A stretch of 64,000 bases of DNA, taken from QALR01 sp900552255. GTDB lineage: Bacteria > Bacillota > Clostridia > Oscillospirales > CAG-272. Position numbers and translations under genes: made by a program. The stretch lies in contig DBFVEH010000021.1 of assembly GCA_048526005.1 (NCBI GenBank), positions 496,001 through 560,000 on the forward strand, written 5' to 3'. Positions 41,644 through 49,423 of the stretch are shown here, piece after piece; position 1 is the stretch's first letter, and each line of letters starts with the position of its first letter. Below the pieces are notes generated by a model. The model was not told where the DNA came from. It did not search any database and saw only the letters and a program-made list of their open reading frames with translations.

Positions 41644-42615
41644 TCAAATCCATCTCATGGAGGTCATTTTATCCTCAAACGGAATCGCCCGCTTCAAGAC
41701 ATCGACCGCCTTGACAAGCCCTTCGTTCTTGCTGAGCAGGCTGTCCTCATGCTCGATGCTGAGCACATAATCATAACCGACAAGGCGCAGATTGCTCACA
41801 AAATCCTTCCAGAAAAGCTCATCGTGTCCGTAGCCGATGCTGCGGAAAATCCACGAACGGTGAATCTCATCCGCATATGATTTCGCGTCGAGCACGCCGT
41901 TCACGGCGGTATTCGCCGCATCGATCTTCGTATCCTTCGCATGCACGTGGAAGATCGCCTCGCTGCCCAGCTTTCGGATCACGGCGATCGGATCCATTCC
42001 CTGCCAAATGAGATGCGACGGATCGAGGTTGGCGCCGATCTCCGGTCCTACCGCCTCGCGCAGCCGCAGAAGCGTCTCGGTATTGTAGACGCAGAATGCC
42101 TGATGCATTTCGAGGCCGATCTTATCCACACCGTGCGTCTTGGCAAACGCGACAAACTCCCTCCAGTACGGAATCAGCACCTCGTTCCACTGATATTCGA
42201 GAATTTTCGCATTGTCCTCCGGCCATGCGCAGACGACCCAGTTCGGATAAAGCGAATTGGGACAATCGCCCGGGCAGCCGGAAAAGCCGTTGATTTGGTG
42301 GATCCCCAGCGCCTCCGCCATCAGAACCGCGTTCCTCATATGGCGGTCGAATCTCGCCGCGATCTCTTTGTTCGGATGGACCGGATTCCCATGACAGCTG
42401 AGCGCGCTGATTTCCAGTCCCGAGTCCTGAATCGTTTTCTCAAAGGCAGACAGCGCCGCCTTGTCGTTCAAAAGCACCTCCGGATCGCAGTGCTGACGCC
42501 CGGGATATCCCCCGCAGCCGATCTCCACCATCTGTACGCCGAGTCCCTTGAAATAAGCAAGTGCGTCGGAAAGCGGCATCTCCCCGACCACATTGGTAAG
42601 TACACCGAGTTTCAT
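41644..42615 (-). CDS. Sugar phosphate isomerase/epimerase (TIM barrel)
   Basis: The 323-residue protein starts MKLGVLTNVVGEMPL and shows the xylose-isomerase-like TIM-barrel pattern, with GLEMHQAFCVYN, NLDPSHLIWQG and SIEHEDSLLSK contributing metal ligands (Glu, Asp, His, Glu). It is the last gene of a five-enzyme sugar operon. Its substrate is unknown. Members of this family act on keto-sugars and inosose. Confidence 0.85.
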   Translation of the reverse strand: MKLGVLTNVVGEMPLSDALAYFKGLGVQMVEIGCGGYPGRQHCDPEVLLNDKAALSAFEKTIQDSGLEISALSCHGNPVHPNKEIAARFDRHMRNAVLMAEALGIHQINGFSGCPGDCPNSLYPNWVVCAWPEDNAKILEYQWNEVLIPYWREFVAFAKTHGVDKIGLEMHQAFCVYNTETLLRLREAVGPEIGANLDPSHLIWQGMDPIAVIRKLGSEAIFHVHAKDTKIDAANTAVNGVLDAKSYADEIHRSWIFRSIGYGHDELFWKDFVSNLRLVGYDYVLSIEHEDSLLSKNEGLVKAVDVLKRAIPFEDKMTSMRWI

Positions 42616-42667
42616 CTTTCGTTCCTTCCTCTCTCGATAAGAATCCGCCGCATATGACGCGGCAATC

Positions 42668-43498
42668 TTATAGATTTTCCCTCAGCCACGCGAGGTCCTC
42701 CGCAATGCAGACTTCCTTATCCCTGTCCGCATAAGCATTCTCACGCTCCACAACAAAAGTCGTTTCCAAGTTTTGCGCCAAGGCGGCTTTTATCACAGCG
42801 CGCCAATTCACGTTGCCGGTGCCCATTTTCACATTGGCATTTTTAATCACGGTCCAGCGTGCCTCCGCTTCCTCCTCCGTGAGCGATCGTCCGTCGGATA
42901 TCACATACGGCTCACCCGTTTTCCGTGCGGCACACGGCAGAATCACTCCGGCATTTTCCTTGATGTGAACAGAGGAAAACCGTCCCGCATGAGCCGCAAG
43001 ATATTCCTCGGGAACAATGCCGGCACAAGCCGCCCATCCGCAGTCGAGCTGAAAAGATACTGTTTCCGGATCGGTAAGCTCGATCAGCCGATCCATGATC
43101 GTCTGCCCCTCCAGCACGAAAAACTCATCGTAATGATTATGAAAGCCGACCTTGATCCCATAGGCTTTTCCGTATTTGCCAAGCTCGTTCAGCCGTTCCG
43201 CGACCCGCTTCACCTTATTTACATCGGGAAAATCGCAATGCGGATAAATCACATGAGAAACGCCAAGCTCCGCAAGAAACGGAATCTCCTGCCCGATCCT
43301 GTCGAGCCTTACGTGCGCGGTTTTTGCCCATAAGCCGTTTTCCCGGAGCAGCGCACGAAGCTCCGGTGCCGTCATGCCGCCGTAATCGCCGGCGAATTCC
43401 ACGCCGTCATATCCAAACTCTGCGGCATGGCGGATTTTTTCGCTGATTGAGAGCTCCACACCCGAAAAGGAATAGAGCTGTACGCCGATATTTTCCAT
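42668..43498 (-). CDS. Sugar phosphate isomerase/epimerase (second)
   Basis: The 276-residue TIM barrel starts MENIGVQLYSFSGVEL, with GFHNHYDEF and VEFAGDYGG-like metal-binding stretches, and WRAVIKAALAQNLETTFVVEREN near the end. It differs clearly from the gene downstream, so the two are not recent duplicates. It follows the DUF6440 gene by 9 bp in the operon. Confidence 0.85.
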   Translation of the reverse strand: MENIGVQLYSFSGVELSISEKIRHAAEFGYDGVEFAGDYGGMTAPELRALLRENGLWAKTAHVRLDRIGQEIPFLAELGVSHVIYPHCDFPDVNKVKRVAERLNELGKYGKAYGIKVGFHNHYDEFFVLEGQTIMDRLIELTDPETVSFQLDCGWAACAGIVPEEYLAAHAGRFSSVHIKENAGVILPCAARKTGEPYVISDGRSLTEEEAEARWTVIKNANVKMGTGNVNWRAVIKAALAQNLETTFVVERENAYADRDKEVCIAEDLAWLRENL

Positions 43499-43507
43499 AA
43501 AAATCTC

Positions 43508-43708
43508 CTAAATTTTAGGCAATTCGCCGTTTACGACAGGGGCGACAACCGGCTTCCCGTCTCTGTCGAGCAGAGGCGTCATGCCGCCGGCATAGCCGCC
43601 CGCATGAAAAACATAGTTCACACCGGTTTGCTTATCGATCCAGATTTCCGTCACGTTGACCTGTCCCTGCGAATATATTTTCTCAAAACGATCTCCGTTT
43701 TTTCCCAT
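43508..43708 (-). CDS. DUF6440-family small protein
   Basis: The 66-residue protein has the pattern RFEKIYSQGQVNVTEIWID, TGVNYVFHAGGYAGG and LLDRDGKPVV found in a small conserved family of Firmicutes, often within or beside metabolic operons. Function unknown. It lies between an oxidoreductase and an epimerase gene, 9 bp and 18 bp away, so it is part of this operon. Confidence 0.75.
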   Translation of the reverse strand: MGKNGDRFEKIYSQGQVNVTEIWIDKQTGVNYVFHAGGYAGGMTPLLDRDGKPVVAPVVNGELPKI

Positions 43709-43726
43709 TTTTATCCCATTTCCGCA

Positions 43727-44851
43727 TCAATCAAAATATACGGGCTTGTTGGTTCTGGAGGATTCATAGATCGCGTCGAGGATCTTGGTCACGACATACG
43801 CCTGATCCGCCGTTACGAACAGATCGCGCTTGCCGAGAAGCGCCTCGACAAAGATCTGATGCTCGAGGGATACCGGAGGCTTCCCTCCCGTGAAGCCGGG
43901 GATATAGGCGTCCACCTTTCTGCCGATCGTCGTCATGGCGGGCTGTCCCGCCACAACATGGTTGAGACGCACCACGCCCGTATGCGTATCAAGTCCGCCC
44001 TTGGTGCCGCACAGCTTAACCCTGGCGTCGCCAAACGCGCCGGCATCCTCCGCCATATTCAGTGCCCAAGAGGCTTTGAGGTCGATGACCGCGCCGTTCT
44101 TCATCTTGATCTGTCCGACGGCGAGATCCTCGACGTCGTAGGTTTCGTGATTCCAAGTGTCCGGCGTCATGTCGCGGCGCGTCTGTCCCTGATGCTCCGC
44201 GTCGAGCAGGCGGCCGAGCTTTTCAAAGGCCGTGCCGACCACATACAGCGGCTCATAATTGTTCATAAAGAACAGCGTGAGATCGAGCGCATGGGTGCCG
44301 ATGTCGATGAGCGGTCCGCCGCCCTGCTTCGATTTGTCCGTGAAAACGCCCCATGTCGGAACGCCGCGGCGGCGAAGATATGTGGACTCCGCATAGTAAA
44401 TATCGCCGAGCCAGCCGTCGTCGATCGTTCTTTTCGCCACCTGGTTGACCGGGAAATGGCGGTACTGATAACCGATCGTGAGCAGCTTGCCGCTCTTATC
44501 ACGTGCTTCCAGCATACGTCTCGCATCCGCCTCGGTCGCTGCCATCGGCTTTTCGCAAAGCACATGCTTGCCCGCTTCCAGCGCCGCGCAGGTGATTTCA
44601 CAGTGCGACACGTTCGGCGTCAGGACGAACACCGCGTCGATGCTGCCGTCGGCGAGCAGCTCTCTGTAATCGGTATAAACCTTTGCGTCCGGCGTACCGT
44701 ATTTCGCCGCAGCACGCTCCGCTCTCTCGCGCACGAGATCGCAGAATGCCACCATGTCGGCCGCCTCCTTCTGCTGCTCCATGCCGGGAAAATGCTTGCC
44801 GTTTGCGATGCCTCCGCACCCGATAAAGCCTACCCTCAATTTTGCGCTCAT
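43727..44851 (-). CDS. Gfo/Idh/MocA-family dehydrogenase
   Basis: The 374-residue protein has the NAD(P)-binding N-terminus RVGFIGCGGIANGKHFPGM and the family's EKPMAAT motif (LCEKPMAATEADARRML), with a beta-rich C-terminal domain. It oxidises a sugar or polyol, here of unknown identity. GGAGG lies 10 bp before the ATG at 44851. It is one of two such genes in the operon. Confidence 0.9.
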   Translation of the reverse strand: MSAKLRVGFIGCGGIANGKHFPGMEQQKEAADMVAFCDLVRERAERAAAKYGTPDAKVYTDYRELLADGSIDAVFVLTPNVSHCEITCAALEAGKHVLCEKPMAATEADARRMLEARDKSGKLLTIGYQYRHFPVNQVAKRTIDDGWLGDIYYAESTYLRRRGVPTWGVFTDKSKQGGGPLIDIGTHALDLTLFFMNNYEPLYVVGTAFEKLGRLLDAEHQGQTRRDMTPDTWNHETYDVEDLAVGQIKMKNGAVIDLKASWALNMAEDAGAFGDARVKLCGTKGGLDTHTGVVRLNHVVAGQPAMTTIGRKVDAYIPGFTGGKPPVSLEHQIFVEALLGKRDLFVTADQAYVVTKILDAIYESSRTNKPVYFD

Positions 44852-44908
44852 AATATCGATTCCTCCAAAACAAGATTTTTTATTGATTTTCAAAAATATA
44901 GCTTACAT

Positions 44909-45790
44909 TCACCACGGATTGGCCGTGAAATCGCCGCCGCGGCACCATTTGAGATAACGCAGCGCGTGGAGCTGTCCCATCGTTTCAAGCTCGCCGCCGA
45001 ACAGCTTGTCGTGATATCCTTCGACGCAGATATCGTCCGTATAGCCGGCGTCGCGCAGAATCGTGAAAATCTTACGCCAGTCGGTGTCTCCCATGCCGGG
45101 GATCCGGTCGCGCGCATAGTTGCCGGCACTGCAAAAGGTGCCGTATTTTCTCACCCAATCCCAGTCGATATTCGCATCCTTGCCGTGGATGTGCACCACC
45201 TTGTGCACCCACTCCTTCAAATTCGCGATCGGATCGATGAGCTGAAACATCACATGCGTCGGTTCCCATTCAAGACCGAAGCTGTCGCTTGGCACTTCAT
45301 TGAACATCAGCTCCCACGCCCGCGGCGTGAAGCCGATGTTGCAGGTAGCATGATTCCAATCGCCGCCCATCGGACAGCATTCGATGCCGAGCTTTACGCC
45401 GTTTGCCTCGGCGCGCGCGGCAAGCTCGCGGAACACCTCTCCAAAGCGCGGGACGGCTTCCTCCACCGGCTTGCCGTTATAAGCGCCGGCAAAGGTGGAA
45501 ACATGCGTCGCACCGAAGAGACGCGCGCTGTCGATCACGGTTTTGAGAAACGCAAAATGCTCCTCCTTTTCCACGGGATTGAGATAAAAACCGAGCGTTG
45601 TGATCTCGAAATCGCGCCCGTCGATCACAGCATTCAGCTTCTGTGCCAGCTCTTCCAAAAAACCGGCATCGAAGGTTTTCATATGAAAATTGACCGAGCC
45701 GGTCTCATAGCCCGCGTCGATCGCGGCGTCCAGCGCCTTCTCCGCCATCCAGCCGGGCAGACAGGTCCCGATTTTGATGATCTGCTCCAT
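44909..45790 (-). CDS. Sugar phosphate isomerase/epimerase (third)
   Basis: The 293-residue TIM barrel starts MEQIIKIGTCLPGWMAEKAL and has GIECCPMGGDWNHATCNIG, LEWEPTHVMFQLIDP and CVEGYHDKLFGGELE. The residues align with metal-binding positions of the AP-endonuclease-2-like group. GGAGG lies 9 bp before its start at 45790, and it follows the second oxidoreductase by 25 bp. Confidence 0.85.
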   Translation of the reverse strand: MEQIIKIGTCLPGWMAEKALDAAIDAGYETGSVNFHMKTFDAGFLEELAQKLNAVIDGRDFEITTLGFYLNPVEKEEHFAFLKTVIDSARLFGATHVSTFAGAYNGKPVEEAVPRFGEVFRELAARAEANGVKLGIECCPMGGDWNHATCNIGFTPRAWELMFNEVPSDSFGLEWEPTHVMFQLIDPIANLKEWVHKVVHIHGKDANIDWDWVRKYGTFCSAGNYARDRIPGMGDTDWRKIFTILRDAGYTDDICVEGYHDKLFGGELETMGQLHALRYLKWCRGGDFTANPW

Positions 45791-45815
45791 ATGACGTTTC
45801 CTCCAAATCACGGAA

Positions 45816-46862
45816 TCATTCAAATTTTACGGTCTCATGTGTCTCGGCAGACCGTTTGACCGCCTCCATAAGACGCATGACGCGCATCACCTCGGGAAGC
45901 TTCACGATGATCTCCTCTTCCCCGTCGAGCGCCTTCGAAACGTTTCTGTAAAAATCATAAATGGAGCTCTCCACAACGGGAATCTCCGTCTTATGAATGT
46001 TTTCCTCGCGGCGCGGCGCCATCGTTTTGGTAATGCCGGACGCGGTATGAACCGGAACGACGTCATGCTCGTCGATCCCGGCGGCGGACACGATTTCAGC
46101 GCCGGAGGTCCAGTCGCGGATCAGCGCCGTACCGTTTTGCCCGACGATATACCACCGCGGGAGCGAGATGAAGTTGCTCGTGCCGACCTCGACCAAAACC
46201 TCCATGCCGTCCTCGAACGTCAGCATCGCCGTGAAGCCGTCGTCCACCAGTTGATTTGTGATATTGAATACCGACGCATATACATACTTTAACTTGATCT
46301 GTCCTTTGAGCATCAGAACCTGATCGAGCAGATGGACGCCCCAGTCGAGGATCATGCCGCCGCCGTGCTCCGGAAGCTGGCGCCAGTCGCCCGGAATCCC
46401 GCGCGAGCCGTGGACTCTCGATTCGATGCGGGAAATCTCCCCAAGCCTATTTTCGTCCACAATCTTTTTGGCCGTCAGAAAATCGCCGTCCCATCTGCGG
46501 TTCTGATAAACGGTAAACAACTTCCTGTATTTCTCGGACGCCTCGATCATTTCCGCAAGCTCCGCGCTATTCATCGTGACCGGCTTTTCGCAAACGACGT
46601 TTTTCCCTGCCGCCATTGCGGCGAGCGCCAAGGACTTATGCGAATCGTTCGGCGTCGCGATGATGACAAGGTCGATCGCGGGGTCTGCGAGCAGCGCCTC
46701 ATTCGATTCATAAAATTTCATGCTCTTTTCCGCAGCATATTCACTGCATTTTTCGTTGATATCGGAAACGCCGACGAGCTCGAGATAATCCGAGACCAAG
46801 ACATGCCTTGCCTGCCAATACCCCTCGCCGCCGAATCCGATCACACCAACACCATGTTTCAT
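45816..46862 (-). CDS. Gfo/Idh/MocA-family dehydrogenase (first gene of the operon)
   Basis: The 348-residue protein starts MKHGVGVIGFGGEGYWQARH with a Rossmann fold and has VCEKPVTMNSAELAEM, the family lysine box. The C-terminal half has the usual beta-sheet domain (GGMILDWGVHLLDQV with the catalytic His). GGAGGTG precedes the ATG at 46862. It is first in the operon behind a consensus promoter. Its substrate is unknown. Confidence 0.9.
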   Translation of the reverse strand: MKHGVGVIGFGGEGYWQARHVLVSDYLELVGVSDINEKCSEYAAEKSMKFYESNEALLADPAIDLVIIATPNDSHKSLALAAMAAGKNVVCEKPVTMNSAELAEMIEASEKYRKLFTVYQNRRWDGDFLTAKKIVDENRLGEISRIESRVHGSRGIPGDWRQLPEHGGGMILDWGVHLLDQVLMLKGQIKLKYVYASVFNITNQLVDDGFTAMLTFEDGMEVLVEVGTSNFISLPRWYIVGQNGTALIRDWTSGAEIVSAAGIDEHDVVPVHTASGITKTMAPRREENIHKTEIPVVESSIYDFYRNVSKALDGEEEIIVKLPEVMRVMRLMEAVKRSAETHETVKFE

Positions 46863-46969
46863 CTTGATACACCTCCGGATAACGCCGGGAAACCCGAATC
46901 TCCCGGACCGCTCCATCTAAATTGCAGATTGTTCCGTTTCGATGAGAAACATATCCGACTATCGTGGTC

Positions 46970-46998
46970 ATTTTACACCATAGGAAAGCCAAAGTCAA
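46970..46998 (-). promoter_or_regulatory. Sugar operon promoter
   Basis: TTGACT (46993-46998), 17 bp, TAAAAT (46970-46975). The leader is about 100 nt. The rest of the 46.86-47.17 kb gap holds only AT-rich sequence and the next terminator, with no CcpA site that I can support. Confidence 0.75.
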
Positions 46999-47121
46999 CA
47001 TCAAATCAAGAAAAATGACCGGCGAGTCTTAAATTTTTTATTAAAATTTTTCTTGCTTCCGGATGCTGTTCCGCTCCCAATACCGGCATTAAAAAAATGA
47101 AAAATCCCGCCCGATTTCGAT

Positions 47122-47166
47122 AAAATAAAACATAGCGTCCATGCGGTGAAAAACCGCATGGACGCT
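47122..47166 (-). terminator. Terminator of the repeat-protein operon
   Basis: AGCGTCCATGCGG (47134-47146) pairs with CCGCATGGACGCT (47154-47166) around TGAAAAA. On the minus strand it is followed by a T-rich run and ends the 47.18-47.84 kb genes. Confidence 0.85.
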
Positions 47167-47175
47167 TGATGATTT

Positions 47176-47436
47176 TTATGAATTTTCTTTTCGCTTCAAC
47201 CGCGCCTTTGCTTCCGCAACGGTTTCATCGTCTCTCGTAAGATAACGCTCAACGAACGCATCCTCTATCTTGGTATAGCCGCCGACAACGGCTTTCTCTA
47301 TTTTGTTATAACCCCCGACAACTACTTCCTCTATTTTGTTATAACCGCTGACAACGGCCTCCTCTATTTTTTCATAGGTGCCGGCGGCTTTCTCCGCAAT
47401 TTTTTCATTGGCCTTTGCCGTTTTTGAGTTTTCCAT
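47176..47436 (-). CDS. Small protein with 11-residue repeats
   Basis: The 86-residue protein has four tandem 11-residue units of the form GYNKIEEVVVG (YEKIEEAVVSG, YNKIEEVVVGG, YNKIEKAVVGG, YTKIEDAFVER), then RYLTRDDETVAEAKARLKRK. An 11-residue period suits a continuous amphipathic or right-handed coiled helix, and similar small proteins occur in gut Firmicutes. An alternative start is at 47457. It is downstream of the membrane protein gene at 47842, presumably co-transcribed. Function unknown. Confidence 0.75.
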   Translation of the reverse strand: MENSKTAKANEKIAEKAAGTYEKIEEAVVSGYNKIEEVVVGGYNKIEKAVVGGYTKIEDAFVERYLTRDDETVAEAKARLKRKENS

Positions 47437-47470
47437 TCTGTTCATCCCTCTTTTCATCCGATCCTTTCGC

Positions 47471-47842
47471 TTATTCTTTAATTCCCCTGATCAAAGGGAC
47501 AAGGCAAAGCAAGAGGACGATGCCAAGAAGACCGATCACAATGCCCAAAACCATCTTGTCCCATACCATGCAAAAGCACATACCGACACCCAAGGCCAGT
47601 GCGCCGACGATACCGACGGCAATCATAAGAATCGTTTTACCGGAAACTTTAATCGGCGCCTTATGCTCCATTTTCCGCCAAACAATGAGCGTGATGATCC
47701 CGATCAGCAATCCGACACAGCCGAATATAAGCCCCGGCTTGAACGCATCCCACTCCGGAATCAAGGCCATACACATGCCGAGGGCGAACAGCACACCGCC
47801 GACGGTTCCCAGCACCATCGCGACAAAACTACTTCTTTTCAT
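47471..47842 (-). CDS. Small membrane protein, four helices
   Basis: The 123-residue protein is mostly hydrophobic, with four segments (VAMVLGTVGGVLFALGMCM, LIFGCVGLLIGIITLIV, ILMIAVGIVGALALGVGM, LGIVIGLLGIVLLLCLV) and a short charged end. GGAGG precedes the ATG at 47842. It is divergent from a TetR-family gene with an operator between, so it and the repeat protein downstream are probable targets. Family unknown. Confidence 0.7.
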   Translation of the reverse strand: MKRSSFVAMVLGTVGGVLFALGMCMALIPEWDAFKPGLIFGCVGLLIGIITLIVWRKMEHKAPIKVSGKTILMIAVGIVGALALGVGMCFCMVWDKMVLGIVIGLLGIVLLLCLVPLIRGIKE

Positions 47843-47866
47843 CAAAAATACCTCCATATTTTATTG

Positions 47867-47904
47867 AAACAACGATTGTTGTTTGTTTTCAAATATAGTA
47901 TAAT
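47867..47904. promoter_or_regulatory. TetR operator and promoter
   Basis: AAACAAC (47867-47873) and GTTGTTT (47878-47884) form a perfect inverted repeat with a 4-bp centre. It overlaps a TTGTTG -35 whose TATAAT is at 47899-47904 on the plus strand, and is close upstream of the minus-strand membrane gene. The site could repress both sides. Confidence 0.65.
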
Positions 47905-47970
47905 ATTGCTGAAATGAAAAAACAACCAGCAATTTACGCACAAGTGTTGGAATAATAAAAGTGAGGTCGC

Positions 47971-48516
47971 ATGAACATCAAAAACAACCGCCGGCGGCGC
48001 GAATCCGTAAAACAAATTGAAAGTGCTTTTATCGAGCTTTTGCAGACAAAGGAATTGCATGACATAACGGTCTGCGAGATCTGCAAACGGAGCCGCCTGA
48101 ACCGCAGCACCTTTTATGCCAACTACACCGACATTTTCGAGCTTGCCGATAAGATCAAGGCATATTTAGAAGAAGAAGTAAATCTTCTCTATGAAGCGGA
48201 ACAGGCACAGAAATTCAACAGCAACGATTATTTAAAGCTCTTTTGCCACATAAAAGAAAACCAATCGCTTTACCGCACCTATTTTAAGCTCGGTTACGAC
48301 CACCAGAGGAGGATCGAGCAATATGACACAAAGCTTGCGGAACAGTACTTCGACAATCGGCACATTGCATACCACATGGAATTTTTCAAAAGCGGACTGA
48401 ACGCGATCATCAAAATGTGGCTCTCCGACGGCTGTAAGGAAACGCCGGAGGAAATGAATGAAATCCTCCGCCGCGAATATCAGGGACGTCTTCTTTCCGA
48501 CAGAAAAACGACGTAA
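47971..48516 (+). CDS. TetR-family regulator
   Basis: The 181-residue protein has the TetR HTH (SAFIELLQTKELHDITVCEIC, then SRLNRSTFYANYTDIFELA) and a helical C-terminal ligand domain of the TetR_C_7-like kind. It is autogenously positioned behind its own operator and divergent from the membrane protein/repeat protein pair. The inducer is unknown. Confidence 0.88.
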   Translation: MNIKNNRRRRESVKQIESAFIELLQTKELHDITVCEICKRSRLNRSTFYANYTDIFELADKIKAYLEEEVNLLYEAEQAQKFNSNDYLKLFCHIKENQSLYRTYFKLGYDHQRRIEQYDTKLAEQYFDNRHIAYHMEFFKSGLNAIIKMWLSDGCKETPEEMNEILRREYQGRLLSDRKTT

Positions 48517-48570
48517 CGCCCGTTCCTTCCCCGCCGCGGATTTTTTAAATAAATCTTAAACCCAAGAGAC

Positions 48571-48599
48571 TTGGAAATTAAAATTTTTTATTATATAAT
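48571..48599 (+). promoter_or_regulatory. Promoter of the two-component operon
   Basis: TTGGAA (48571-48576), 17 bp, TATAAT (48594-48599), about 68 bp before the response regulator start. Confidence 0.7.
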
Positions 48600-48667
48600 A
48601 GTTTCCGGCAGCAGCTTTGCTGCGAGGATCGCTGCACATTCCAATCCATAAGAAAGGCAAATTATTT

Positions 48668-49375
48668 ATGTATAATATCCTGATCTGCGACGATGAAAAA
48701 GACATCGTTTCCGCACTTAAAATATATCTGTCCTCGGAGGGCTATCGGACATTTGAAGCCTATAACGGGCGAGAAGCGCTGGAAATCGTCCGAAAAGAGG
48801 ATATCCACTTGATTTTAATGGACATCATGATGCCGGAAATGGACGGGATCGCCGCCATGATCCGATTGAGAGAGCAATCCAATATCCCAGTCATCCTGCT
48901 CACGGCAAAAAGCGAGGACGCGGACAAAATCCTCGGCCTCAACGTCGGAGCGGACGACTACGTGACAAAGCCCTTCAAGCCTGCGGAGGTCATGGCAAGA
49001 GTGCGCTCTCAGCTGCGCCGTTATATGCAGCTCGGCGGCGGTGCCGTCCAGAAATCCGAAAAATATGTGGTCGACGGCATCTCGCTCGACGACAAAACGA
49101 AATCCGTGACAGTGGACGGCGAGCCGATCTCGCTCACGCCGACGGAATTTGAAATCCTGAAGCTGCTCATGCAGAATCCCGGCGAGGTTTTTTCCCCCAA
49201 GGAGCTGTACCGCAAGATCTGGAACGGCGATCCGTACGGCGCGGAGGGCACCGTCGCGGTACATATCCGCCACCTGCGGGAAAAAATCGAAATCAATCCC
49301 GCGGAGCCTCGGTACCTCAAGGCCGTATGGGGACAGGGATATAAAATCGAAAAGAACATATCCTCTTCCGATTAA
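48668..49375 (+). CDS. OmpR-family response regulator
   Basis: The 235-residue protein starts MYNILICDDEKDIV, with the receiver acidic pair Asp8-Asp9, phosphoacceptor Asp52 (LMDIMMPEMDG) and Lys in YVTKPFKP. The C-terminal winged helix is OmpR/PhoB type (SLTPTEFEILKLLMQNPGEV). It resembles VanR-like regulators. The kinase gene follows 48 bp later. The direct targets are not obvious in the window. Confidence 0.93.
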   Translation: MYNILICDDEKDIVSALKIYLSSEGYRTFEAYNGREALEIVRKEDIHLILMDIMMPEMDGIAAMIRLREQSNIPVILLTAKSEDADKILGLNVGADDYVTKPFKPAEVMARVRSQLRRYMQLGGGAVQKSEKYVVDGISLDDKTKSVTVDGEPISLTPTEFEILKLLMQNPGEVFSPKELYRKIWNGDPYGAEGTVAVHIRHLREKIEINPAEPRYLKAVWGQGYKIEKNISSSD

Positions 49376-49423
49376 AGAAAGTAGTCATTATTTCGCCGCC
49401 AAGGCGGCACTCAGAGGTGTCCT

